DNA from: Polaribacter sp. | Lineage (GTDB): Bacteria > Bacteroidota > Bacteroidia > Flavobacteriales > Flavobacteriaceae | DNA length: 64,000 nt | NCBI GenBank assembly: GCA_023254055.1 | Contig: JALQYN010000003.1 | Location: 1-64,000 of the forward strand | Reading direction: 5' to 3' | The notes under the pieces: generated by a model | Database searches by the model: none | Seen by the model: the letters and a program-made list of their open reading frames with translations, nothing else | What the model was told of the DNA's origin: nothing | Shown here: one piece after another, positions 43,995 through 52,759 of the stretch | Numbering within the stretch: position 1 is the first letter of the stretch | Layout of the letters: every line of letters starts with the position of its first letter | Made by a program: the position numbers and the translations under genes

Positions 43995-45320
43995 ATGGAA
44001 AACAGTAAAATAGCAGTAGGTCTTGATATTGGTACAACCAAAATTGTTGCCATGATTGGTAAAAAAAACGAATACAATAAATTAGAAATTTTAGGTATTG
44101 GTAAAGCTAAAAGTTTGGGTGTAAAAAGAGGTGTTGTTAGCAATATAACGCAAACAATTCAATCAATTCAACAAGCTGTAGAAGAAGCAGAAAGTGTATC
44201 TGGGCATAAGATAGAAGATGTAGTTGTTGGTATTGCAGGGCAGCATATTAGAAGTTTACATCACAGTGATTATATTACAAGAAACAATGCAGATGAAGTC
44301 ATTGATGAAGACGATATTGATAATTTGGTAAACCAAGTTCATAAATTAGTGATGCTTCCAGGAGAAGAAATAATTCATGTGTTGCCACAAGAATTTAAAG
44401 TTGATAGCCAAGGAGAAATCAAAGAACCAATCGGAATGTATGGAGGTAGATTAGAAGCTAATTTTCATGTAGTTGTCGGTCAAGTTTCATCCATAAGAAA
44501 TATTGGTCGTTGCGTAAAAAGTGCAGGGCTAGATTTAGCAGATATTACTCTAGAACCTTTAGCATCTGCTTCGGCAGTGTTAAGTCAAGAAGAAAAAGAA
44601 GCAGGAGTTGCTTTGATTGATATAGGAGGAGGAACAACAGATTTAGCCATTTTTAAAGACGGAATTATTCGACACACAGCTGTAATCCCTTTCGGTGGAA
44701 ATGTAATTACAGAAGACATCAAAGAAGGGTGTTCTATCATAGAAAAGCAAGCTGAATTATTAAAAATTAAGTTTGGATCTGCTTGGCCAGGTGAAAACAA
44801 GGAAACAGAAATTGTTTCTATTCCTGGATTAAGAGGTAGAGAACCTAAAGAAATTACCTTAAAGAATTTATCGAAGATTATCCATGCTAGAGTTCAAGAA
44901 ATTATTGAGCATGTGTATTTAGAAATAAAAAATTACGGACATGAAACGGTTAAAGGAAAATTAATTGCCGGAATTGTCTTAACAGGAGGAGGAGCACAGT
45001 TAAAACATTTAAGACAGTTGGTAGAATATATAACTGGTATGGATGCTAGAATTGGATATCCAAATGAACATTTAGCGGGCGATTCTGACGATTCATTATC
45101 AAGTCCGTCTTTTGCAACAGCAGTTGGTTTGTTAATGGAAGGGTTAGAAAAAGAAGGAAAAGGGTTTGTAGCTGAAAAACCTGAAGAAGAAGAAACAGTT
45201 TCTAGTCAAGAAGAAGTTACAGAAGAGAAAAAAGAAGAAGAGAAACCAGTTGAAAAAAGGAAATCGTTTTTCGACAAGTTTACAGAGCGTTTTAAAGAAT
45301 TTTTAGACAACGCAGAATAA
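43995..45320 (+). CDS. ftsA: FtsA, actin-like membrane tether for FtsZ
   Basis: The 441-aa actin-fold protein has phosphate loops VGLDIGTTKIVAMIG and ALIDIGGGTTDLAIF and the adenosine motif LTGGGAQLKHL. The C-terminus carries a charged linker (EEEETVSSQEEVTEEKKEEE) of about 40 residues, then the amphipathic membrane-targeting helix KSFFDKFTERFKEFL. The linker is longer than in E. coli. It lies 6 bases after ftsQ and 44 before ftsZ. Confidence 0.95.
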   Translation: MENSKIAVGLDIGTTKIVAMIGKKNEYNKLEILGIGKAKSLGVKRGVVSNITQTIQSIQQAVEEAESVSGHKIEDVVVGIAGQHIRSLHHSDYITRNNADEVIDEDDIDNLVNQVHKLVMLPGEEIIHVLPQEFKVDSQGEIKEPIGMYGGRLEANFHVVVGQVSSIRNIGRCVKSAGLDLADITLEPLASASAVLSQEEKEAGVALIDIGGGTTDLAIFKDGIIRHTAVIPFGGNVITEDIKEGCSIIEKQAELLKIKFGSAWPGENKETEIVSIPGLRGREPKEITLKNLSKIIHARVQEIIEHVYLEIKNYGHETVKGKLIAGIVLTGGGAQLKHLRQLVEYITGMDARIGYPNEHLAGDSDDSLSSPSFATAVGLLMEGLEKEGKGFVAEKPEEEETVSSQEEVTEEKKEEEKPVEKRKSFFDKFTERFKEFLDNAE

Positions 45321-45364
45321 AGAATTAAAAGAATATATAAACCTATAAAAATAGAAAAGTTATT

Positions 45365-47269
45365 ATGAGCGAAGAATTCAATAACATTTTATTTGAAATG
45401 CCAAAATCACAATCCAATGCTATTAAAGTAATTGGTGTAGGTGGAGGAGGAAGCAATGCTGTAAACTATATGTTTCAGCAAAATATTAAAGGCGTAGATT
45501 TTGTTATCTGTAATACAGATGCACAAGCTTTAGAAAATAGTGCGATCCCTAACAAAATCCAATTGGGGGCCGATTTAACATCTGGTTTAGGTGCTGGAGC
45601 AAATCCAGAAATTGGAGAACAAGCTGCTCAGGAAAGTTTGGTAGAAATTCAGCAAATGTTAAGTTCTCAAACCAAAATGGTTTTTATAACTGCCGGAATG
45701 GGTGGTGGAACAGGAACAGGTGCTGCACCTATTATTGCTAAAATAGCCAAAGACATGGATATTTTAACGGTAGGTATTGTTACCATGCCTTTTCAATTTG
45801 AAGGAAGAATGCGCTCAAATCAAGCTCAAATTGGAATAGATACCTTAAGAGATAATGTAGATTCTTTAATCGTAATTAATAACAATAAACTTAGAGAGGT
45901 TTATGGCAACTTAGGTTTTAAAGCTGGCTTTTCTAAAGCAGACGAAGTATTGTCTACAGCTGCAAGAGGAATTGCAGAGGTAATTACACACCATTACAAA
46001 CAAAATATTGATTTGCATGATGCTAAAACAGTACTGTCTAATAGCGGAACTGCTATTATGGGATCAGCAAAAGAATCAGGAGTAAATAGAGGAAAAAATG
46101 CAATTATAAAAGCATTAGATTCACCATTGTTAAATGACAATAAAATTACGGGTGCTAAGAATGTACTGTTGTTAATTGTTTCTGGGGTAGATGAAGTTAC
46201 TTTAGATGAAATTGGTGAGATAAATGATTATATTCAGATAGAAGCAGGTTATGAAGCTAATATTATTATGGGTATTGGTGAAGATGAATCTTTAGGTGAT
46301 GCAATTTCTGTAACTATTGTAGCAACTGGCTTTGCTGCAGATCAACAAAGTTCAATTACGAATACAGAAGTTAAAAAAATCATACATACACTAGAGGATG
46401 AGCAAAAAGCAACCTATGATTTTTCTGAAAAAACAATAACAAAATCTAGTGAGTTAGATGCTCCATTAAGTAGCAAGCCTGAAGCTAAAATTATACATGT
46501 TTTAGAAGATGAAGTTGAAGAAGAGCCAGCAGGATTAATTCCAACAACAGAGTTTATTAATAACATTGAGGTGGTTTATGATGAGATAGAATTAGACACT
46601 GTTTCTGATGATGATTTTATCATTACAAATGCAAATCCAATTGTAGAAGAAGTAGAAGAGGAAGAATTTGCTCCGATTCAAATGGAAACCTTGTTTGATT
46701 TGCCACTAAATAGTTTTGAAGAAATTAAGCCAGAAACAAATGAAGTTCGTTTTGATTTATCTATTGATGATGTCAACGAAATTGAAGTAAAGGACGCAAC
46801 AGAAATTGTAGCTGATACAAATGAAATTATTGAGAAAAGATATGTATTAGAAGACTTTAACGCAACACCTACAATTGCAAAGAGCTCTCACCCAAATCAG
46901 CAAAATCAAACTGTTGTAGAAGAAGATGAAGAGTTGGCTTTTGTGGTTAAAACAAAACCAGCAATAGAAGTTGATGATATTGAAACTATTTCTGAAGAAA
47001 TTTCACCTTTAAGTTTAACAATTTCTGAGTTAGAAAAAACGGCAGAATTACGTCGTCAAAAAATGAAAGGATTCAATTATAAATTTACAGATCAAGTAAA
47101 TAAAAATATTGATGAAATAGAAAAACAACCAGCCTACAAAAGATTGGGAGTAAATTTAGATGAAGTAAATTCTGATTTAAGTAAATCTAAAACAACATTA
47201 AGTACTGATGCTAATGATGATGTGCAATTGCGATCTAACAATTCATTTTTACACGATAATGTAGATTAA
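45365..47269 (+). CDS. ftsZ: FtsZ, tubulin-like division ring protein with a long C-terminal extension
   Basis: The 634-aa protein is far longer than the usual 350-400 aa. The GTPase core is normal: [12 protein letters not shown] near residue 24, and the tubulin signature [12 protein letters not shown] near residue 115. After about residue 330 comes an acidic, probably disordered linker of about 250 residues. It contains two related blocks 37 residues apart, [10 protein letters not shown] (337-346) and [10 protein letters not shown] (374-383). Near the C-terminus, [15 protein letters not shown] and [10 protein letters not shown] are probably the conserved tail that binds FtsA and other partners. 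Large linkers are known in Bacteroidota. It ends with a terminator. Confidence 0.95.
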   Translation: MSEEFNNILFEMPKSQSNAIKVIGVGGGGSNAVNYMFQQNIKGVDFVICNTDAQALENSAIPNKIQLGADLTSGLGAGANPEIGEQAAQESLVEIQQMLSSQTKMVFITAGMGGGTGTGAAPIIAKIAKDMDILTVGIVTMPFQFEGRMRSNQAQIGIDTLRDNVDSLIVINNNKLREVYGNLGFKAGFSKADEVLSTAARGIAEVITHHYKQNIDLHDAKTVLSNSGTAIMGSAKESGVNRGKNAIIKALDSPLLNDNKITGAKNVLLLIVSGVDEVTLDEIGEINDYIQIEAGYEANIIMGIGEDESLGDAISVTIVATGFAADQQSSITNTEVKKIIHTLEDEQKATYDFSEKTITKSSELDAPLSSKPEAKIIHVLEDEVEEEPAGLIPTTEFINNIEVVYDEIELDTVSDDDFIITNANPIVEEVEEEEFAPIQMETLFDLPLNSFEEIKPETNEVRFDLSIDDVNEIEVKDATEIVADTNEIIEKRYVLEDFNATPTIAKSSHPNQQNQTVVEEDEELAFVVKTKPAIEVDDIETISEEISPLSLTISELEKTAELRRQKMKGFNYKFTDQVNKNIDEIEKQPAYKRLGVNLDEVNSDLSKSKTTLSTDANDDVQLRSNNSFLHDNVD

Positions 47270-47311
47270 TATTTTTTAAAAAAACAATCAAGTGTATGTA
47301 ATCATATTTTT

Positions 47312-47340
47312 AAAATTCCTAAGAGATTAGGAATTTTTTT
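47312..47340 (+). terminator. Rho-independent terminator of the dcw cluster
   Basis: AAAATTCCTAA and TTAGGAATTTT pair around GAGA and are followed by T residues. It is 43 bases after the ftsZ stop and separates the cluster from yqeY. Confidence 0.88.
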
Positions 47341-47346
47341 TATCCC

Positions 47347-47354
47347 TATATTTG
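47347..47354 (+). promoter_or_regulatory. Putative -7 element for the yqeY gene
   Basis: TATATTTG matches TAnnTTTG exactly, 7 bases after the cluster terminator and 19 bases before the ATG at 47374. It gives a very short leader. Confidence 0.55.
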
Positions 47355-47373
47355 CAATTATAAAAGAGAAAAG

Positions 47374-47823
47374 ATGAGTTTAGAAAAATTAGTCATGGAG
47401 CAAATGAAAGCAGCAATGAAATCGAAAGATACCGTTGCTTTGCAAGCTTTAAGAGCAGTAAAATCAGCAATCTTATTAGCAAAAACAGAAAATGGAGCGG
47501 CAAGCGAGTTGCCAGAAGATTTAGAATTGAAGATTTTACAAAAACAAGTAAAACAGCGTAAAGACAGTGCTGCAATTTTTTTAGAACAAGGAAGAGAAGA
47601 TTTGGCTAAGCCAGAATTAGCAGAAGCAGCAATCATTGAGCAATTTTTGCCAGAAGCATTGTCTGATGAGGAAGTTGAAAAAGTTGTACTTGCTGCAATT
47701 CAAAAAACAGGTGCAAGCGGAATGAAAGATATGGGAAAAGTAATGGGAATAGTTTCTAAAGAACTAGCTGGACAAGCTGACGGAAAAACGATTTCTACTT
47801 TAGTGAAAAAGAATTTAATATAA
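47374..47823 (+). CDS. GatB/YqeY domain protein
   Basis: The 149-aa stand-alone YqeY protein resembles the tail domain of the GatB amidotransferase subunit, which contacts tRNA. It begins SLEKLVMEQMKAAMKSKD and ends with the conserved GMKDMGKVMGIVSKEL. Its role in bacteria is uncertain, possibly tRNA-related. A tRNA-Arg gene follows 14 bases after the stop and may be co-transcribed. Confidence 0.88.
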   Translation: MSLEKLVMEQMKAAMKSKDTVALQALRAVKSAILLAKTENGAASELPEDLELKILQKQVKQRKDSAAIFLEQGREDLAKPELAEAAIIEQFLPEALSDEEVEKVVLAAIQKTGASGMKDMGKVMGIVSKELAGQADGKTISTLVKKNLI

Positions 47824-47837
47824 GTGTAATTTTAAAA

Positions 47838-47911
47838 GGCTCCGTAGTTCAACTGAATAGAATATCAGATTTCGGCTCTGAGGGTTGCAGGTTTGAATCC
47901 TGCCGGAGTCA
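47838..47911 (+). tRNA. tRNA-Arg, anticodon TCG
   Basis: A complete cloverleaf can be drawn. The acceptor stem is GGCTCCG with CGGAGTC, the D-stem GTTC/GAAT, the anticodon stem TCAGA/TCTGA with loop TTTCGGC, and the T-stem GCAGG/CCTGC with loop TTTGAAT. The loop's third to fifth bases are TCG, which reads CGA and related arginine codons. The discriminator base is A at 47911 and CCA is not encoded. Confidence 0.93.
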
Positions 47912-47916
47912 CAAAA

Positions 47917-47946
47917 AAAAGCAAGTAAAATTTTACTTGCTTTTTT
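47917..47946. terminator. Terminator after tRNA-Arg, shared with the convergent chaN
   Basis: AAGCAAGTAAAA and TTTTACTTGCTT form a perfect stem with A-runs on the left and T-runs on the right. It can end transcription from both sides. Confidence 0.9.
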
Positions 47947-47965
47947 AATTTAACCATAAAGGAGA

Positions 47966-48850
47966 CTACCTCTTCGTTTGCGTCATATTATCTGCAACAA
48001 CAATGGTGTAATTTGCTATTGTAGCTTTTTCTTCATCGGTCATTTTATCCCATTCAGATTGCATCACTGTTGTTACTGATGTTATTTTTAATCCTGGTTT
48101 AATTTTGTTAATCCACCAGATTATTCCCTGATTGTAATTTGAGTGATACGAACCTTCAATATGAAATAATAAATCTCCATCATTAAAATTCTTTAAAGAA
48201 AAATAAGCCATTGTTGCATCTTTTGCGGCTTGAGCTGTTTGAATATTTAGCATGTTTGGTGGAACATGACCGCCCATTTTACTAGCCATTTCTGCATAGG
48301 CTTTTACTGTTGGGTCAAAAAACTTTTCTAAATCTGGACCAATCATTGCTTTGGCTTGTGGACTTAACTCTTTCAAAGCTGCGATTCCTTTTTTATTAAT
48401 CATAGCGGCATATCTTCTAGGAATATTTGTGGCAATAAAACGCAATTTCTTTTCTTTAGCAAATTCAACTAAAGGTTTGTAGTCTGTTTGATAGTTGCCC
48501 CATAATTGAGTAATTTCTGGTAGCATTTTTTTCTCATCATAAAATCCTGCTAAATATTCATCTAGTACTAATTGGTTTCCATTTTCAAACATTTCTGCAC
48601 CAAAAAACAACTTTTCTCCTTTTTTCTCATAAAAACTTTTAGCCATTTCTATTTGTAGCCAATGCGATATTGGATTTGTATGATATTCACCAAAAAAGAC
48701 CATGTCACTATCTGCTAGGTCTCTAATCATTTTGTTGTATTTTGTGATTTTTCCTTTTTGGTTAAAAAGTTGATATGCAGGTTTGTCTTGAGAAAATGAT
48801 ACACTTATAAAAATAATAAGAAAAAAACCTGTTGCTAATACTCGTTTCAT
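47966..48850 (-). CDS. ChaN-family haem/iron-linked lipoprotein-like protein
   Basis: From the preferred start at 48850 the product is 294 aa with a signal peptide (MKRVLATGFFLIIFISVSFS). The upstream in-frame ATG at 48862 would add four residues before it. The ChaN/TIKI-like motif FFGEYHTNPISHW and the downstream ATNIPRRYA match the family. The family binds haem in characterised members and is often iron-regulated. There is no clear lipobox Cys, so it is more likely periplasmic. No iron-uptake partner gene is adjacent. Confidence 0.85.
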   Translation of the reverse strand: MKRVLATGFFLIIFISVSFSQDKPAYQLFNQKGKITKYNKMIRDLADSDMVFFGEYHTNPISHWLQIEMAKSFYEKKGEKLFFGAEMFENGNQLVLDEYLAGFYDEKKMLPEITQLWGNYQTDYKPLVEFAKEKKLRFIATNIPRRYAAMINKKGIAALKELSPQAKAMIGPDLEKFFDPTVKAYAEMASKMGGHVPPNMLNIQTAQAAKDATMAYFSLKNFNDGDLLFHIEGSYHSNYNQGIIWWINKIKPGLKITSVTTVMQSEWDKMTDEEKATIANYTIVVADNMTQTKR

Positions 48851-48995
48851 ACAATAATTCATTTAAGATTGGTGGTTGTTTTTGGTAAATTAAGTCGAAA
48901 TGTAATAAAATTTAAAAGAAATAAAGTGATTTTTGTCATAATACTACTGTTTTTTTTGTGCGAAATTAGTACTAGAATTTTAAACGATTATCAAG

Positions 48996-49415
48996 ATGAA
49001 AAGAAGAGAATTAGTATCTAAAATTATGTCAACCAATTTAATTACTGTAAATCATACAAATAATTTATTTGAAGCAGAAAAGTTATTTAATGAAAACGGA
49101 ATACGCCACATACCAGTAGTTGATGGAGAAAGGATTATAGGAATGTTGAGTTTAACCGATTTACTTCGAGTTACTTTTGTAGATGAATTTAATTCTGATG
49201 CCTCAAATATAGATACAGCGGTTTATAATATGTTACGTATTGAGCAAGTAATGGCAAAGAATGTTATTTCACTTTCTTCTCATCAGACCATTAAAGAAGC
49301 TGTAGAGATTTTAGCTGTGAATGAATTTCATGCCTTGCCAGTTATAGATAATCATAAATTAGTTGGTATTATTACAACTACAGATATATTAAACTATTTA
49401 TTAGAGCAATATTAA
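48996..49415 (+). CDS. Tandem CBS-domain protein
   Basis: The 139-aa protein consists of two CBS domains, about residues 7-65 and 75-139 (KIMSTNLITV and VMAKNVISLS start them). They form a Bateman module that usually binds an adenine nucleotide and senses energy state. There is no fused catalytic domain, so it probably regulates another protein. It ends in a strong bidirectional terminator shared with rpe. Confidence 0.9.
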   Translation: MKRRELVSKIMSTNLITVNHTNNLFEAEKLFNENGIRHIPVVDGERIIGMLSLTDLLRVTFVDEFNSDASNIDTAVYNMLRIEQVMAKNVISLSSHQTIKEAVEILAVNEFHALPVIDNHKLVGIITTTDILNYLLEQY

Positions 49416-49421
49416 AATAAT

Positions 49422-49454
49422 AAAAAAGCCGAAGTTGAGAACTTCGGCTTTTTT
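49422..49454. terminator. Bidirectional terminator between the CBS gene and rpe
   Basis: AAAAAAGCCGAAGT and ACTTCGGCTTTTTT form a perfect 14-bp stem around TGAGA, with A-rich and T-rich ends on the two strands. Confidence 0.93.
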
Positions 49455-49471
49455 AAATTTATTATTTAGTA

Positions 49472-50122
49472 CTAAAGAGCTTTCAAATTAGCGATAGTTG
49501 CCGTTGGATTCTCGCTTTTAAAAACAAAACTACCCGCAACTAAAACATCTGCACCTGCTTCTACCAAAGCATTTGCATTTTGATCTGTTACTCCACCATC
49601 AATTTCTATTTGACAATTCGATTCAGAGAATTCAATTAAATGCTTTAATTGAGCTACTTTTTTATAGGTGTTTTCAATAAACGATTGTCCACCAAAACCT
49701 GGGTTTACACTCATAATACACACCAAATCTAAATCTGCAATTACATCTTCTAAAACAGCAATAGGTGTATGCGGATTTAAAGCAACACCAGCTTTCATTC
49801 CTGCTGCTTTAATTGCCTGAATTGTTCTGTGTAAATGTGTACACGCTTCGTAATGAACGGTTAAAATATTAGCCCCTAATTCTGCAAATGTTTTGATGTA
49901 TCTGTCTGGGTCTACAATCATTAAATGTACATCGATCGTTTTTGTAGCATGTTTAGAAATTGCTTTTAAAACAGGCATTCCGAAAGAAATATTCGGAACA
50001 AAAACACCATCCATAATATCAATATGAAACCAATCGGCCTCACTATTGTTTACCATTTCTATATCGCGTTGTAAGTTGGCAAAATCTGCCGCTAAGATTG
50101 AAGGAGCTATTAACTTGTTCAT
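49472..50122 (-). CDS. rpe: Rpe, ribulose-phosphate 3-epimerase
   Basis: The 216-aa TIM-barrel enzyme interconverts ribulose-5-phosphate and xylulose-5-phosphate in the pentose phosphate pathway. Motifs are IAPSILAADFANL, WFHIDIMDGVFVPN, VDVHLMI-like DVHLMIVDP and VNPGFGGQSF. The frame can begin at 50161, but the added 13 residues (IIFAETKHNNKQ) show no similarity. The ATG at 50122 just before KLIAPSILAAD is chosen. Confidence 0.95.
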   Translation of the reverse strand: MNKLIAPSILAADFANLQRDIEMVNNSEADWFHIDIMDGVFVPNISFGMPVLKAISKHATKTIDVHLMIVDPDRYIKTFAELGANILTVHYEACTHLHRTIQAIKAAGMKAGVALNPHTPIAVLEDVIADLDLVCIMSVNPGFGGQSFIENTYKKVAQLKHLIEFSESNCQIEIDGGVTDQNANALVEAGADVLVAGSFVFKSENPTATIANLKAL

Positions 50123-50167
50123 TTGTTTGTTGTTGTGTTTTGTTTCAGCAAAAATAATCATATAAAA

Positions 50168-50200
50168 AAGAAAACTCTCGAATTATTTTCGAGAGTTTTA
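50168..50200 (-). terminator. Terminator of rpoD
   Basis: AAAACTCTCGAA and TTCGAGAGTTTT pair around TTATT, followed on the minus strand by a T-rich run. It lies 27 bases downstream of the rpoD stop and just before rpe. Confidence 0.87.
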
Positions 50201-50226
50201 AATAAGATATTTACATTTTAGATTGT

Positions 50227-51090
50227 TTAACCTAAATATGTCATTAATATTTTACTTCGAGAAGTATGCTTTAATCTGCGAATAGCTTTTTCTTTAATTT
50301 GACGAACACGTTCACGAGTTAAATCAAACGTTTCTCCAATTTCTTCTAAAGTCATTGGTTGATGTTCGCCTAAGCCAAAGTATAATTTTACGACATCTGC
50401 TTCTCTTGGAGTTAATGTTTCTAAAGCTCTAGAGATTTCTACTCGTAAAGATTCGTGTAACAACGCTTTGTCTGGATTTGGAGACTCACCAGAGTTTAAA
50501 ACATCGTATAAGTTAGAATCTTCTCCTTCAATTAAAGGAGCATCCATTGATACGTGACGGCCAGAATTTTTCATTGATTCTTTTACGTCATTTACAGTCA
50601 TGTCTAATTTTTTAGCAATTTCTTCTGCACTTGGTGGACGTTCGTTTTCTTGCTCTAAGAAAGCGTACATTTTATTAATCTTGTTAATAGAACCAATTTT
50701 ATTTAATGGTAAACGAACAATTCTAGATTGTTCTGCCAATGCTTGTAAGATTGATTGACGAATCCACCAAACAGCGTACGAGATAAATTTAAATCCACGC
50801 GTTTCATCAAAACGTTTTGCAGCTTTGATCAATCCTAAATTACCTTCATTAATTAAATCTGGTAAAGTTAATCCTTGATTTTGATATTGTTTAGCAACCG
50901 AAACAACGAAACGTAAATTAGCTTTTGTTAACTTTTCTAAAGCTACTTGGTCTCCAGCTTTGATACGTTGTGCTAATTCTACTTCTTCATCGGCAGTAAT
51001 TAAATCAACTTTTCCAATTTCTTGTAAATATTTATCTAATGATGCAGTTTCTCTATTAGTAACCTGCTTGGTAATTTTTAGTTGTCTCAT
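50227..51090 (-). CDS. rpoD: RpoD/SigA, primary RNA polymerase sigma factor
   Basis: The 287-aa sigma-70 is short because it lacks region 1.1 and the non-conserved insert, as in other Bacteroidota. Region 1.2 starts at [14 protein letters not shown]. Region 2 has [20 protein letters not shown] and VWWIRQSI. Region 4 ends with the helix-turn-helix [19 protein letters not shown]. It directs use of the TAnnTTTG promoters seen throughout the window. It has its own terminator. Confidence 0.96.
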   Translation of the reverse strand: MRQLKITKQVTNRETASLDKYLQEIGKVDLITADEEVELAQRIKAGDQVALEKLTKANLRFVVSVAKQYQNQGLTLPDLINEGNLGLIKAAKRFDETRGFKFISYAVWWIRQSILQALAEQSRIVRLPLNKIGSINKINKMYAFLEQENERPPSAEEIAKKLDMTVNDVKESMKNSGRHVSMDAPLIEGEDSNLYDVLNSGESPNPDKALLHESLRVEISRALETLTPREADVVKLYFGLGEHQPMTLEEIGETFDLTRERVRQIKEKAIRRLKHTSRSKILMTYLG

Positions 51091-51394
51091 CTATGTAAGT
51101 GGTTTTATTAAAGATTCATAATGCTCTACAAACTCTTATACGTGTATTTCTAAGTTTATGTTACAAAAAATTTTTTTTTAAAAAACCGATGTGCAATTAT
51201 TGACAATGAAATGGAGTAGATTTAGGGCTAAGTGCTTAATTTTTAGAGTGGTGATTTTGGATAGGCTTAAAAAAACATTATTTTTTTTGATAGTTTCAAT
51301 ATTTTTTCTAAATTGCGGTCTGATAGGTATTGGGGGATTTCTATCAAAAAATCAAAAAGCCATTTGCAATTGTAAATGGCTTTTTCTTTTTTAC
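51091..51394. other. Intergenic region upstream of rpoD with no supported gene
   Basis: These 304 bases are AT-rich. The part next to rpoD should carry its promoter, but no exact TAnnTTTG match on the minus strand was found. A 70-aa plus-strand frame (51191-51403) is not supported, because its last part reads through the terminator at 51354-51385. Nothing else is recognisable. Confidence 0.6.
51354..51385. terminator. Terminator of the deoxynucleoside kinase gene
   Basis: AAAAAGCCATTTGCA and TGTAAATGGCTTTTT pair over about 14 bp. It lies just after the kinase stop on the minus strand and can also stop plus-strand transcription. Confidence 0.85.
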
Positions 51395-52009
51395 TTAAAA
51401 TAATCCGTTTATTTGAGCATCAATTCTGTCAATAACGTAGCCTAAATCTTCCTGATTATCAACAAAGTCTAGATTGTCTACATCTATAATTAACAGCTTT
51501 CCTTTTTTATAAGTAGAAATCCAAGCTTCATATCGCTCGTTAAGTCTGCTTAAGTAATCTATGCTAATTGAGTTTTCGTACTCTCTTCCTCTTTTATGAA
51601 TTTGCCCTACCAAAGTTGAAATACTAGAACGTAAATAAATTAATAAGTCTGGTGGAGTAACTAATTTTTCCATTAATTCAAACAACGAACTGTAGTTTTG
51701 AAAATCTCTATTGGTCATTAGTCCCATTGCATGAAGGTTTGGTGCAAAAATATGAGCATCTTCATAAATGGTTCTGTCTTGTATAATTTTTTTACCAGTT
51801 TCTCTTAATTCTAAGATTTGTCTGAATCTACTATTTAAGAAGAAAACTTGTAAGTTAAAAGACCAACGTTCCATCTCTGAATAAAAATCATCCAAATATG
51901 GATTTTCTTCAACAGATTCAAAATGAGGTTTCCAGTTATAATGTTTGGCTAATAATTTGGTTAGAGTAGTTTTACCAGCTCCGATATTTCCTGCAATGGC
52001 TACATGCAT
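51395..52009 (-). CDS. Deoxynucleoside kinase (dNK/dGK-dAK family)
   Basis: The 204-aa P-loop kinase phosphorylates deoxynucleosides in the salvage pathway. The P-loop is GNIGAGKTTLTK. The substrate motif is QDRTIYEDAHIF (DRT in place of the usual ERS/DRS form). The lid region RGREYENSI contains arginines. The preferred base cannot be told. It follows the response regulator gene by 69 bases on the same strand. Confidence 0.9.
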   Translation of the reverse strand: MHVAIAGNIGAGKTTLTKLLAKHYNWKPHFESVEENPYLDDFYSEMERWSFNLQVFFLNSRFRQILELRETGKKIIQDRTIYEDAHIFAPNLHAMGLMTNRDFQNYSSLFELMEKLVTPPDLLIYLRSSISTLVGQIHKRGREYENSISIDYLSRLNERYEAWISTYKKGKLLIIDVDNLDFVDNQEDLGYVIDRIDAQINGLF

Positions 52010-52078
52010 AATTTATTTTTTCTAATACGTTTGAAAAGGGTTGATAAAGTTAATCAAATTTTAGAATTAGCAATGGAA

Positions 52079-52759
52079 TTAACAAATCAATTTATAACCG
52101 TAGCCTCTAACATTTAGTATTTGTACGTTTTTATCTTGCTGTAATTTTTTTCTAAGTTTGGTTATAAACACATCCATACTTCTAGCATTAAAAAAGTCGT
52201 CATGACCCCAAATTTTATTTAAAATATAGGCTCTTTCAGAAATACTATTCTTGTGTTGGTTAAGTATAAACAATAACTCAGATTCTCTATTTGTAAGTGA
52301 TATTTGTTGCTCTTTAAAAAGCAATATTTGTTTGGTATAATTAAATGTGTAATTGCCTATTTTAATATTGTTTTGTTGTTGCTTATGTAGTTTTCTGTCT
52401 AATAATGCATGAATTCTAACAATCAACTCTTCCATAGAAAAGGGTTTTTTTAAATAATCATTACCACCATGATTAAATCCTTCTAATACATCTTTTGTTT
52501 GTGACTTGGCAGTTAAAAATATTATAGGAATTTGTTTGTTTTCTTCTCGTATTTCTTTAGCTAATGTAAATCCGTCTTTAAAAGGCATCATAACATCTAA
52601 TACTAAAATCTCAGGATTTTCTTCTTTATATAAATCATAAGCTTCCTTTCCATTATTGGCTAAAAAAACCTCAAAATTTCTAGTTTCTAAACTTTCTTTA
52701 ATAATTTGAGCCAAACTAGGTTCGTCTTCAGCCAGAACAATTTTTATTGCAGTACTCAT
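52079..52759 (-). CDS. OmpR-family response regulator
   Basis: The 226-aa protein has an N-terminal receiver domain with acidic pocket E11-D12, phosphorylation site Asp55 in LVLDVMMPF and Lys in FLTAKSQTKD. A winged-helix DNA-binding domain starts near residue 128 and ends NVRGYGYKL. It overlaps the kinase gene by 4 bases, so the two are a cognate pair. A tandem TTAACACACG site upstream of the adjacent GLPGLI operon is the likely binding place. Confidence 0.93.
   Translation of the reverse strand: MSTAIKIVLAEDEPSLAQIIKESLETRNFEVFLANNGKEAYDLYKEENPEILVLDVMMPFKDGFTLAKEIREENKQIPIIFLTAKSQTKDVLEGFNHGGNDYLKKPFSMEELIVRIHALLDRKLHKQQQNNIKIGNYTFNYTKQILLFKEQQISLTNRESELLFILNQHKNSISERAYILNKIWGHDDFFNARSMDVFITKLRKKLQQDKNVQILNVRGYGYKLIC

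Noticed and set aside
50123-50161. Longer start for rpe
   Set aside because: The extra residues are not similar to Rpe N-termini. The ATG just before KLIAPSILAAD is the fit.
51191-51403. A 70-aa plus-strand frame upstream of rpoD
   Set aside because: Its C-terminal third is the terminator hairpin read as protein, its lipobox-like FLNCG is not canonical, and no promoter or neighbour supports it.
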